A stretch of DNA of 11,125 bases from Acidobacteriota bacterium (GCA_023415725.1 JAEZJR010000157.1:1-11125), one strand, 5' to 3'. Counted from the stretch's first letter, positions 1-7,554 are shown. Made by a program: numbers and translations. The notes: generated by a model from the sequence alone, not told the origin.

Positions 1-1950
1 TAACATTTCCGAGAGCGGAACCTTAGCCTTAATTACCTGTTGTTTCCCACGGGTCTCCATTCCGCCGACGCGGCCGCGGCGGGAATTAAGATCGCCCATG
101 ATATCGCCGCTAACCTCTTGCGGGACAAATACTTCCACGTCCATTATCGGCTCGAGAAGGGTCGGTTTGACCTTTTCCATCGCGTTTCGGAAAGCTTTTC
201 GGCCAGCGGCTTTGAAGGAATGTTCGTCGGAATCGACCGTGTGATAGCTCCCGTCGACGAGCGTCACGCGGAAATCAACCATCGGGTAGCCCGCTAACCA
301 TCCGGTCTGCGCCGCCTCCAAGATGCCTTTTTCGACCGCTGGGCGGAAGTTCTGCGGAATGGAGCCGCCGAAGATCTTGTCCACCCATTCGAAACCGGTT
401 CCCCGGTCGAGCGGTTCGAAAACGACCTTGCAATCGCCGAACTGGCCGCGTCCGCCCGATTGCTTCTTGTGGCGGCCCTGAACCTCAGCCGTCGCGGTGA
501 TCGTCTCTTTATACGGTACCTTCGGCGGATGGAGGGCCACCTCGACGTGGTAGCGGTTCTTTAATTTATCGACCACGGTCTCGATGTGGAGCTGGCCGGA
601 GCCGGAGAGGATGAACTCTTTAGTTTGCGGGTCGCGGTCGAAGTGCAGCGACGGGTCCTCCTCGAGGATCTTGTGGAGCGCGACCGAGATCTTGTCTTCG
701 TCGGCACGCGATTTCGGCTCGATGGCGAAGGCGATCGCGGCTTCGGGGTATTCGACAGGCGGGTAAACGATCGGCTTGGCTTTGTCGCAGAGCGTATCGC
801 CCGTCTGGGTTTCCCTCAATTTAACGACGGCGATTATGTCCCCAGTCTGTGCCTCGTTCACTTTTTCGAGGTTTTTGCCGTTTATGACATGGAGGGCGCC
901 GAGGCGTTCCATCGTGTCGCGTGTCGAATTGAAAACGGTGGCATCCGAGGCGACCTTGCCGCTGACGATCTTCATCACGTTGATGCGGCCCGCGAAGGGG
1001 TCGGCGATCGTTCGGAATACGTAGGCGGAGAAGGGTTCGTCGTTGGAATACTTCCGCGCGATGCGGTCGCCGGTCATCTCGTTCGTGGCGAAGCCCCATT
1101 CCGCTTCGTGCGTGGCCGGGTTCGGGGCGAACTCGACAATGTGGTCGAGGAGTATCTGAAGGCCGACGAGGGTGTTCGAGGATACGGCGTAAACGGGGCA
1201 AAGCTTGGAGTTAGCGATCGCCTTGGCGAGATTCGGGTAGATCTCCTCTTCGGGCAACGTGCCGTCGTTGAAGTACTTCTCCATCAGGGCATCGTCCGAT
1301 TCGGCGACGATCTCGATGAGGCGCTCGCGGGTGCGTTCGAAGACGTCACGGCCAGCTTCCGGCAGGGGGATCTCTTTCGCCTTGCCGTTCTCGTCGAATT
1401 CGTAGGCTTTCTGGTGGACGACGTCGACGACTCCCTTAAAATCGCCCTCTTTACCGATGGGCAGGGTGAAAGGGACGATCGACCGGGCAAAGCTCTGAGT
1501 GGCCGTTTCGAGCGCGTGGCCGAAGTCGGCGTGCTCCTTGTCGATCTTGTTGATCACCATGAAGCGCGGGAGGAGGAATTCGTTGGCGTACTGCCATGTC
1601 TTTTCCGTCTGGACCTCGATCCCGTGAACGCCGTCGACGACGACGAGGGCGCAGTCCGCAACGCGGAGGGCCGGACGTGCGTGGCTTACAAATGCGGCGT
1701 AACCCGGTGTATCTATTATATTTATCTTTGCGTCTTGATATTCGAGATGAGCGAAGTTGTTGTTGAGCGAGATCTTCCGGGCGACGGAATCGTCGTCGTG
1801 GTCGGTGAGCGTTGAGCCTTCGTCGACCTTCCCCCAGCGAGGAGTAGCCCCGGCAACATAAGCAAGCGACGCGGTGAGCTGGGTTTTACCCGCGTCGCCG
1901 TGTCCAATGACAGCCAAATTCCTGAGATGTTCAGTAGTGAAAGCTTTCAT
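1..1950 (-). CDS. fusA: Elongation factor G, variant (EF-G-like) form, C-terminus cut off by window edge
   Basis: Translational GTPase of the EF-G family, which moves tRNA and mRNA through the ribosome or, in paralogues, may assist ribosome recycling. The frame starts at ATG 1950 and stays open for 650 codons to the left edge; about 40-50 C-terminal residues are missing. Visible G-domain motifs are G1 GHGDAGKT (residues 16-23), a G2-like RKISL (58-62), G3 DTPGY (80-84) and G4 NKID (134-137). Domain IV includes the VTLVDGSYH stretch near residue 560. Domain V begins near 597 with GDIMGDLNSRRGRVGGME. Canonical EF-G has RGITI and DTPGH, so this belongs to the variant EF-G-like group. An AAGGAG ribosome site lies 12 bases before the ATG. 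The gene is divergent from the TPR gene. Family membership is certain; whether it is the main EF-G or a secondary paralogue cannot be settled here, so the symbol is provisional. Confidence 0.93.
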   Translation of the reverse strand, partial: MKAFTTEHLRNLAVIGHGDAGKTQLTASLAYVAGATPRWGKVDEGSTLTDHDDDSVARKISLNNNFAHLEYQDAKINIIDTPGYAAFVSHARPALRVADCALVVVDGVHGIEVQTEKTWQYANEFLLPRFMVINKIDKEHADFGHALETATQSFARSIVPFTLPIGKEGDFKGVVDVVHQKAYEFDENGKAKEIPLPEAGRDVFERTRERLIEIVAESDDALMEKYFNDGTLPEEEIYPNLAKAIANSKLCPVYAVSSNTLVGLQILLDHIVEFAPNPATHEAEWGFATNEMTGDRIARKYSNDEPFSAYVFRTIADPFAGRINVMKIVSGKVASDATVFNSTRDTMERLGALHVINGKNLEKVNEAQTGDIIAVVKLRETQTGDTLCDKAKPIVYPPVEYPEAAIAFAIEPKSRADEDKISVALHKILEEDPSLHFDRDPQTKEFILSGSGQLHIETVVDKLKNRYHVEVALHPPKVPYKETITATAEVQGRHKKQSGGRGQFGDCKVVFEPLDRGTGFEWVDKIFGGSIPQNFRPAVEKGILEAAQTGWLAGYPMVDFRVTLVDGSYHTVDSDEHSFKAAGRKAFRNAMEKVKPTLLEPIMDVEVFVPQEVSGDIMGDLNSRRGRVGGMETRGKQQVIKAKVPLSEML

Positions 1951-1962
1951 GGTCGGCAAGAT

Positions 1963-1968
1963 CTCCTT
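1963..1968 (-). promoter_or_regulatory. Ribosome binding site of the EF-G gene
   Basis: AAGGAG on the minus strand, 12 bases upstream of ATG 1950. It is a strong Shine-Dalgarno match at slightly long spacing and supports this start. The next residues match the normal EF-G N-terminus, with the G1 loop at residue 16. Confidence 0.7.
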
Positions 1969-2065
1969 GATTCGGAAAGTTCCGTCTTCCGCGGGCGGTA
2001 GGGACGGATGTGCGTCTCGGACGAACGGTCCCGCCGCGGGTTTTCAAATTGATGGTAGCAACCAA

Positions 2066-2094
2066 ATTTAACTCTCAATCGCGGCACATTGCAA
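2066..2094 (-). promoter_or_regulatory. Possible promoter for the EF-G gene
   Basis: On the minus strand TTGCAA (2094-2089) is followed after 17 bases by TTAAAT (2071-2066). Each hexamer matches four of six sigma-70 consensus positions. The implied leader is about 110 bases. The -35 element overlaps a perfect inverted repeat, CATTGC-AA-GCAATG (2087-2100), which could be a regulator site. This is the best candidate in the 369-base divergent region 1951-2319. The rest of that region holds no gene I can support; near its right end is a GC-rich hairpin and direct repeat before the TPR gene. Confidence 0.3.
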
Positions 2095-2267
2095 GCAATG
2101 CGTCAAAACGGGCCGCAGCAGGTGCATTTTGGCGGGGAGGATCTGTGGGCCAAACCATTGAAATTTTTCGCCACTAGTGCAACACTTAGGGCGCCGTACT
2201 CACCCAAGGGGACAACAGTTAATGCAAAACGGTCGAAGGCGGCCCGTCAACTCTCCGATCAGGTCTG

Positions 2268-2299
2268 CCCGGCCGGGGTACTTTTCCTGTTGGCCGGGG
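2268..2299 (+). repeat. GC-rich hairpin and GGCCGGGG direct repeat before the TPR gene
   Basis: CCCGGCC (2268-2274) can pair with GGCCGGG (2292-2298), giving a 7-bp stem with a 17-base loop. The octamer GGCCGGGG also occurs twice (2271-2278 and 2292-2299), 21 bases apart, about two helical turns. It ends about nine bases before the Shine-Dalgarno of the gene at 2320, so it could shape the leader RNA or bind a protein. No T-tract follows, so it is not a terminator. Confidence 0.4.
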
Positions 2300-2319
2300 C
2301 CTAACGCGAGGAAGTCATA

Positions 2320-4209
2320 ATGAAAATGAAGCATCCATTATCAAAGTTTGCCATCACGTCCGCGTTGGTGGGGGTGATGTTAGCTAGCCCGCTGGCGTCG
2401 ATGGCGCAGCTGATCCCGATCAGTGATGTTACGGGCGGGTCAGGTATCTTCGTGCTTCGCCCGAGCGGGCCAAGGACGTTCGTACCGAAGGCGAAAGCGA
2501 GGCCGACGAAATCACAGCGGCTGGAGGTAGCGAAACGGGTGAGCAAGCAGTACGTGACGCTCGCCAAGAAAGATCCGCGCCGCGTCAGGACCGAGGTGGT
2601 GAATCCGAACGACCCAAGGCTAAAACAGCCGAACAGGATGCCGAAGGAAGAGGCGACGAAGGTTTTCGCAGGCGTCGGTGAGTACTTCCTCGATCGCGAC
2701 GATTACAACCAAGCGATGGAGTATTTTCGCGAGGCTCTGACGTTGGATGCGGCGAATACCATCGCCGCCACCGGGTTGAGCGAGGCTCTCGCACTTAAGG
2801 GCAACGAACTGCTCGTCCAGGATCTTTTTCCCGCGGCCAAGAACATGTTCGACGAGGCACTAAAGTACAACCCGAAGAATGCTCCGGCTTACTTCGGCCT
2901 TGCGGAAGTGCTTACGGAAATGAGCCAGCAGTCGGAATCGTCGGCGGACCTCGAAAACGCGAAGCAGCAGGAAGCTGACGCGGCCGCCAATTACGAGAAG
3001 GCACTGTCTAACGATAAGGAACTCTCAGAGATCTACACGCCGCTGGGGACGCTTTACTATCGGGCCGGCGAGATCGCGAAGGCGGACGAATACCTGACCA
3101 AGGCGGTGGCCGCGGGGCCGAACGACGCTCAGGCGAATTTTTACGCAGGGCTTGTGCGTTACACCCAGAACAATAACGAAGAGGCATTGAAATACTTGAG
3201 AAAGGCCTCGACGCTGGACGCGACGAACGCGGAGGTGTTCTACTACCTCGCCGCTACGCTCGCCCGAACGGGCAAGCATGCGGAAGCGGTGGTCGAGTAC
3301 GATAAGGCCGTCAAGCTTCGGGACAACTACTTCGAAGCGTGGCTCAACCTCGGCTCGGAGCAGTACCAACTGGGGGATTACGTTAAGGCCGCGGAAGCAT
3401 ACGAAAAGGCAGTGCGGCTGAAGAACGACAACTACGAGGCGTACAACAACCTCGGGGACGCGTACCGTCAGGCGGGGAACTTCAACAAGGCCGAATCGAA
3501 CTACAACCTCGCGGCACTGTTCATTCAGCGGCAGCCGAACTTCGACAAGGAAGACGCGGCGGATATGTACAGCAAGGCGGCGTTCTCGATCGCCAAGCAG
3601 TGCGAGATCAACATCAAGCAGGCGAAGCCGTGCCGCTGGGACGACGCGGTGAGGGCTCTGGAGAATGCGGAGAAGATCAGCGATAGCGGCGTCGATGCTG
3701 CGAACCTCGGGTGGGCCTATTACAACGCAGCTCGCGCGGACATCAAGGCCGGACGCGAGGCGGCGGCGAGGCCGAAACTCGAAAAGGCGAAGTTAAGCCT
3801 TCAACGTGCAGCTTCGGCTAATTCGAACTTCGTTTCGGGTCCGATGCTGAACCTCGGGATGGCGTTGACAGACCTCGGCGAGTATCCCGCGGCGATCGAC
3901 GTGCTGAAGAAGGTGATCGATAAAGAGCCGAAGTGGGTTTTCGCGATCAACGAACTCGGCATGGCTTACTACAAGCAGGGAAACTACAAAGACGCCATCG
4001 CCCAGTTCAAGAAGGCCACCGATAAGGACGCCAAGTTCGCCCAGGGGTATTACAACCTCGCGATGGCCAACTTCAAGAACGGCAACATCGGCGAAGCCAG
4101 GAAGAACTGGGACACGCTGAAGAAGCTCGGGCAATCCGACGAGTCGGCTAGGAAACTCGCTGCTCAGTTGGACGTGGACACCAGCGGTGGTCTGCGGGGT
4201 CGATCGTAG
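2320..4209 (+). CDS. Secreted tetratricopeptide (TPR) repeat protein, first paralogue
   Basis: Protein of 629 residues, probably exported and acting as a protein-binding scaffold; no enzymatic domain is visible. A typical Sec signal peptide (basic MKMK, a hydrophobic core at about 10-26, ASMA/Q cleavage near residue 29) is followed by PISDVTGGSGIFVLR (33-47), a motif shared with the protein at 5622. A basic linker leads into roughly 13 TPR units from about residue 110 to 610, with recognisable patterns such as LGxxYxxxGxxxxAxxxYxKA. Some units carry insertions, including one after GWAYYNAAR (464-472). Two cysteines sit close together in KQCEINIKQAKPCRW and could form a disulfide. The start at ATG 2320 is supported by GAGGAAG at 2308-2314. 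The gene ends at a strong terminator. The partner and exact role are unknown. Confidence 0.9.
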   Translation: MKMKHPLSKFAITSALVGVMLASPLASMAQLIPISDVTGGSGIFVLRPSGPRTFVPKAKARPTKSQRLEVAKRVSKQYVTLAKKDPRRVRTEVVNPNDPRLKQPNRMPKEEATKVFAGVGEYFLDRDDYNQAMEYFREALTLDAANTIAATGLSEALALKGNELLVQDLFPAAKNMFDEALKYNPKNAPAYFGLAEVLTEMSQQSESSADLENAKQQEADAAANYEKALSNDKELSEIYTPLGTLYYRAGEIAKADEYLTKAVAAGPNDAQANFYAGLVRYTQNNNEEALKYLRKASTLDATNAEVFYYLAATLARTGKHAEAVVEYDKAVKLRDNYFEAWLNLGSEQYQLGDYVKAAEAYEKAVRLKNDNYEAYNNLGDAYRQAGNFNKAESNYNLAALFIQRQPNFDKEDAADMYSKAAFSIAKQCEINIKQAKPCRWDDAVRALENAEKISDSGVDAANLGWAYYNAARADIKAGREAAARPKLEKAKLSLQRAASANSNFVSGPMLNLGMALTDLGEYPAAIDVLKKVIDKEPKWVFAINELGMAYYKQGNYKDAIAQFKKATDKDAKFAQGYYNLAMANFKNGNIGEARKNWDTLKKLGQSDESARKLAAQLDVDTSGGLRGRS

Positions 4210-4230
4210 ATCTTAGTTGAGCGGTTTAGG

Positions 4231-4270
4231 AGCGAGAGTTGGAGTTTTCTCCGGCTCTCGCTATCTTTTT
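4231..4270 (+). terminator. Intrinsic terminator after the first TPR gene
   Basis: AGCGAGAGTTGGAG (4231-4244) pairs along its whole length with CTCCGGCTCTCGCT (4249-4262), counting two G-U wobbles, around a TTTT loop. A T-rich tail ATCTTTTT follows. It lies 22 bases after the stop codon, so the TPR gene and murB are probably separate transcripts. Confidence 0.85.
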
Positions 4271-4386
4271 GTGAACGCAAATTTGTTCGGATCGATTTCT
4301 TTTGTTGTGGTTTTTCGGCGGTTTAAGAAGTTAACCGCAGAATAAGAAGAACAAGAGGAAGAAGATGAATAAGATAAAATTCGAAC

Positions 4387-4420
4387 CACGGAGTACACGG
4401 AAGGCACGGAAATACACGGA
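4387..4420 (+). repeat. Short CACGGA tandem repeat in the spacer before murB
   Basis: CACGGA occurs four times, at 4387, 4396, 4405 and 4415, a period of 9, 9 and 10 bases with degenerate three- or four-base joints. It follows a purine-rich stretch (about 4327-4375). From memory, similar ACCACGGAG...CACGGA strings are scattered between genes in several phyla, including Acidobacteriota, but I cannot verify that here. Its function is unknown. The spacer 4210-4463 holds nothing else apart from the terminator and the murB ribosome site. Confidence 0.6.
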
Positions 4421-4450
4421 AAAGAGGACTTGATCGAAGCGGATCGGTCT

Positions 4451-4455
4451 GAGGT
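4451..4455 (+). promoter_or_regulatory. Ribosome binding site deciding the murB start
   Basis: GAGGT ends eight bases before ATG 4464, which is good spacing. The alternative in-frame TTG at 4458 would leave only two bases, so ATG 4464 is preferred. Confidence 0.55.
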
Positions 4456-4463
4456 TATTGCGG

Positions 4464-5510
4464 ATGTTGAATGTTCAAAGGGATGTATCGATAGGGCCGA
4501 TGACGACGCTTGGGGTCGGCGGTGCGGCGGCGTATTTTGTGCGGGCCGGGGCGGAAGAGGAAGTCGAAGCGGCGTTCGGGTTTGCAGCAGATAAGCGGCT
4601 GCCGGTTTTTGTGCTTGGGGGCGGTAGCAATATCGTCGTTTCGGACGAGGGATTCGCGGGGCTTATCGTGCAGGTCTGCCTGAAGGGGCTTGCGTTCGAA
4701 GACGTAGGCGACGACGTCGTGCGGGCGACAGTTGCAGCTGGCGAGGATTGGGACGCGTTGGTGGCGGAGTGCGTACGCAGAGATCTGGCGGGGTTCGAAT
4801 GCATGAGCGGGATCCCGGGGTTCGTCGGTGGAACACCGGTGCAGAACGTCGGGGCGTACGGGCAGGAGGTTTCGGAGACGATCCGGTCGGTGCGGTGTTT
4901 CGACAGGACGAGCGGGAAATTCATTGAATTGTCGAATGAGGAGTGCGGTTTCGCCTACAGGACGAGCATCTTCAACACCACCGATCGCGAGCGTTATGTC
5001 GTGACCTCGGTTTCTTATGATCTGAAACGCGGCAGGATTCCGCGTATTAGTTATAAGGACCTGAAGGAGCACTTCGCAGGGCGTGCACCCACACTTGCCG
5101 AAACCCGCGAGGCAGTGCTCGAAATAAGGCGGCGGAAGTCGATGGTTATCGACCCAGCGGACCCAAATTCGCGGAGCGCGGGTTCGTTCTTCAAGAACCC
5201 GATCATCAACGCGGACGGCGCTGGCGAATTGGCGAAACTGGCAGGGGTCGATGCGGTGCCGACTTTTCCGGCCGGTGACGGCCGGGTGAAGGTCCCCGCG
5301 GCGTGGCTGATAGAACGGTCTGGTTTTCAGAAAGGTTACAGGCTTGGCCATGCGGGTATTTCGGCGAATCACTCCCTCGCGATCGTTAACCTGGGCGGGG
5401 CGACCGCGATGGAGATCATCCTTCTGAAGGACGAGATCCAATCATCGGTCGAGGCGAGGTTCGGTATATCTCTTCAGCCCGAGCCGATCTTCGTTGGTTT
5501 TGACGAGTAG
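4464..5510 (+). CDS. murB: UDP-N-acetylenolpyruvoylglucosamine reductase (MurB)
   Basis: FAD-dependent cytoplasmic enzyme that uses NADPH to reduce UDP-GlcNAc-enolpyruvate to UDP-N-acetylmuramate, the second committed step of peptidoglycan precursor synthesis. The 348-residue length and motifs fit the E. coli-like type I. They are TTLGVGG (14-20), the FAD-binding LGGGSNIVV (51-59), GIPGFVGGTPVQNVGAYGQE (116-135), YRTSIF (165-170, with the Tyr-Arg pair equivalent to E. coli Tyr158-Arg159), SAGSFFKNP (238-246, with the proton-donor serine at 241) and a C-terminal PEPIF carrying the likely catalytic glutamate (340). All expected key residues are present. It sits alone between two TPR genes, not in a mur/fts division cluster. 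A terminator lies upstream and a possible promoter downstream, so it is probably monocistronic. Confidence 0.96.
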   Translation: MLNVQRDVSIGPMTTLGVGGAAAYFVRAGAEEEVEAAFGFAADKRLPVFVLGGGSNIVVSDEGFAGLIVQVCLKGLAFEDVGDDVVRATVAAGEDWDALVAECVRRDLAGFECMSGIPGFVGGTPVQNVGAYGQEVSETIRSVRCFDRTSGKFIELSNEECGFAYRTSIFNTTDRERYVVTSVSYDLKRGRIPRISYKDLKEHFAGRAPTLAETREAVLEIRRRKSMVIDPADPNSRSAGSFFKNPIINADGAGELAKLAGVDAVPTFPAGDGRVKVPAAWLIERSGFQKGYRLGHAGISANHSLAIVNLGGATAMEIILLKDEIQSSVEARFGISLQPEPIFVGFDE

Positions 5511-5541
5511 GACGTCAACGCACTTAGGCAAAATTCAAGTC

Positions 5542-5568
5542 CCGCGGCCGTCAAAGCTGCGGTATAAT
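5542..5568 (+). promoter_or_regulatory. Consensus -10 box abutting a small hairpin, before the second TPR gene
   Basis: A perfect TATAAT (5563-5568) lies 53 bases upstream of the TPR start at 5622. No good -35 hexamer is found at 16-18 bases. Directly before it is an inverted repeat, CCGCGGC (5542-5548) with GCTGCGG (5556-5562), seven pairs including one wobble. It fills the usual spacer and could be an operator or weak murB terminator; TTTTTT follows at 5572-5577. The promoter reading is a hypothesis. Confidence 0.4.
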
Positions 5569-5621
5569 CCGTTTTTTCCAGGGTCGATCTCTTCCCCCAG
5601 GCCCATTGCAAAGAGGTTTTT

Positions 5622-7469
5622 ATGTTTTTCCCCAGATCCAGATCCCTGAATATAGCTCTCTCGTTACTGGTACTTTCGTCGATGATGCTCAGCGGCCTGA
5701 CGGTCGAAGCCCGGGCGTTCACCGACCTGGTGCCCGAAAGCGACCTCAACGGCGGCGCGAGCGTTTTCGTTTTTCGTAAGTCGCGAAAGGAGCCGCAGGA
5801 GCGTGGAGGTTCCAGTTCGTTTAGGTCGGCAGGCGGCAGCGCTGCGGCACGGAGGCAGAGGATCAGGAATCAGGTCGCTGCGGCAAGAAAGAAACGTGCG
5901 GACGCGGCGAAGGCACGCGCCCGTGCGATCGCGGCGGCAAGGGCGCGTGAACGACGGGCGAAGATGAAGCTCTCGAACACGCTCGCTGCCAAAGGCGAGA
6001 AGCAGATGGAAGAGGGTGACATCGCCGCGGCGACGCTTAGCTTCCGCGAATCGCTGAAAGCGAATCCGCAGAACGCCGAGGCGAAAGTAGGCCTCAGCGA
6101 AGCGTTGACGGCGACAGGTATCGAGACCGCGGGCGAAAACGGCAACGAAGAGGCTATTCCTCTATTCGAGGAGGCCGCTAAGCTTGACCCGAAGAATGCG
6201 GTGGCGTTCGCGAAGCTCGGTGAGATACATGACGCGAATGGCCGAAACGACGAGGCGGTCGCGAACTTCGAGAAGGCTCTGGCGATCGATGCGGAGTTCA
6301 CCTCGCTTTACCTTCCGCTCGGGATCGCATATGTCGAGGCGGGCAAGATCGCTGAGGGCGAGAACTACCTGAACAAGGCGAACGCGGCCGGGCTGGACAG
6401 CTCCGAAGGGAAATTCGCGAGAGCGACGATCTTGTGGAAGCAGGGGAAGGACGCGGAGGCGATCGCGGCGTACGATGAAATACTCCGGACGGAGCCAAAT
6501 AACGCCCAGGCCCATTACCAGAAGGCCGTCGTGTTCGCGAAGCTCAAACAAGAGGACAATGCGATCGCGTCGTACAACTCGGCGGCCGCGGCGGATGCGA
6601 ATTTTGCGGCGGCTTGGTTTGATCTGGGCGTGATCTATTACAACAAGGGCGACTACAACAAAGCGCTGGAAGCCTACCAAAAGGTCGTGACGATCGAGCC
6701 GGAGAACTACAAGGCGCAGGCGAATTTGGCAAGCACTTACCGGCAGCTCGAACGTTACCAGGAAGCGAACGCGGCCTATAAAGCGGCGGAGCCGGGGAAC
6801 AAGGACAACGCGGACCTCTACAGCGAATGGGGTTACTGCCTTGGCAAGACAAACGAGTGGGACAAGGCCGTGGCTCGTACGAACACGGCACGCGAGCTAA
6901 GCCCCACCGCGGTGGACAACAACAATACCGGCTGGGCGTATTACAATGCTGCCCGCTGGGACAAGTCGCAGAACAAAGACCAGGATTCGACCGCGAAGCT
7001 CGAATTGGGCAAGCAGTACCTCGAGCAATCGGTTGAACAAGACCCGCAGTTCGACGCGGCGCACCTTAACCTCGGGGCTACGAAGAATTCGCTCGGCGAC
7101 CACGAGGGAGCAAAGGTATCTTTGAATAAGGCACTCGAACTGCACAGCGACTGGGTCATCGCGTTGAACCAGCTTGGGCTCGCATTTCGGGGGGCTAACG
7201 ATCTGGCGAACGCACTCGTTCAGTTCCAGAGAGTTTCGACCCTCGATGCTAACAACCAGTTCGGGCTGCTGAATCTCGGGGAGGTTTACCATCTGACCGG
7301 GAACAAGAAGGAAGCGAAGAAGGTGCAGGAGCGTCTCAAGAAGATCAACCCGGCGCTCGCGAGCCAGTTGAACGCGTTCTTCAGCGGGAAGGCGGTGGTG
7401 GACGACGCGAAGCGAAGGATCGAGAACAAAGTGCCGAAGATACCGGGGATCAAGTTCCCGTTCCGTTAA
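5622..7469 (+). CDS. Secreted tetratricopeptide (TPR) repeat protein, second paralogue
   Basis: Protein of 615 residues, predicted to be exported; a binding scaffold with no visible enzymatic domain. The signal peptide (RSR basic start, hydrophobic 9-26) has a likely ARA/F cleavage after residue 32, followed by PESDLNGGASVFVFR (38-52), matching the motif in the protein at 2320. Residues 74-116 are strongly Ala/Arg/Lys-rich (17 basic and 17 alanine of 43), probably a long positively charged helix. About 13 TPR units follow from about residue 118 to 585, colinear with the first paralogue and including the same GWAYYNAAR plus insertion (437-445). The C-terminal tail is basic. ATG 5622 is supported by AAGAGG at 5611-5616. 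A structured region and terminator follow. The partner is unknown; an envelope role is inferred only from export and the murB neighbour. Confidence 0.9.
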   Translation: MFFPRSRSLNIALSLLVLSSMMLSGLTVEARAFTDLVPESDLNGGASVFVFRKSRKEPQERGGSSSFRSAGGSAAARRQRIRNQVAAARKKRADAAKARARAIAAARARERRAKMKLSNTLAAKGEKQMEEGDIAAATLSFRESLKANPQNAEAKVGLSEALTATGIETAGENGNEEAIPLFEEAAKLDPKNAVAFAKLGEIHDANGRNDEAVANFEKALAIDAEFTSLYLPLGIAYVEAGKIAEGENYLNKANAAGLDSSEGKFARATILWKQGKDAEAIAAYDEILRTEPNNAQAHYQKAVVFAKLKQEDNAIASYNSAAAADANFAAAWFDLGVIYYNKGDYNKALEAYQKVVTIEPENYKAQANLASTYRQLERYQEANAAYKAAEPGNKDNADLYSEWGYCLGKTNEWDKAVARTNTARELSPTAVDNNNTGWAYYNAARWDKSQNKDQDSTAKLELGKQYLEQSVEQDPQFDAAHLNLGATKNSLGDHEGAKVSLNKALELHSDWVIALNQLGLAFRGANDLANALVQFQRVSTLDANNQFGLLNLGEVYHLTGNKKEAKKVQERLKKINPALASQLNAFFSGKAVVDDAKRRIENKVPKIPGIKFPFR

Positions 7470-7470
7470 C

Positions 7471-7510
7471 AAAAAGAGGCCCAGAAGCGTAGGATTTCCA
7501 CTTCCGGGCC
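7471..7510 (-). terminator. Terminator-shaped hairpin facing the minus strand
   Basis: Read on the minus strand, GGCCCGGAAG pairs with CTTCTGGGCC as a full 10-bp stem; the A-C mismatch of the plus strand becomes a G-U wobble. It is followed by TCTTTTT. This is a textbook intrinsic terminator shape, though no minus-strand gene is visible to its right. It may block antisense transcription into the TPR gene. Confidence 0.45.
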
Positions 7511-7554
7511 CGAACGTCGATGGCAGCATCGACCATGTAGTTTGCTCCACGACC

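Noticed and set aside
586..1815. 409-codon plus-strand ORF
   Set aside because: It lies wholly opposite the EF-G frame, which has clear GTPase motifs along its length. The plus-strand translation resembles no family and is a shadow of a GC-rich gene.
4387..4420. CACGGA repeats as a CRISPR array
   Set aside because: The units are about nine bases, with joints of three or four bases and no spacers or cas genes. It is a short degenerate tandem repeat.
4455..5441. 328-codon minus-strand ORF opposite murB
   Set aside because: murB has every expected motif on the plus strand. The opposite translation is rich in Arg, Pro and His with no recognisable domain.
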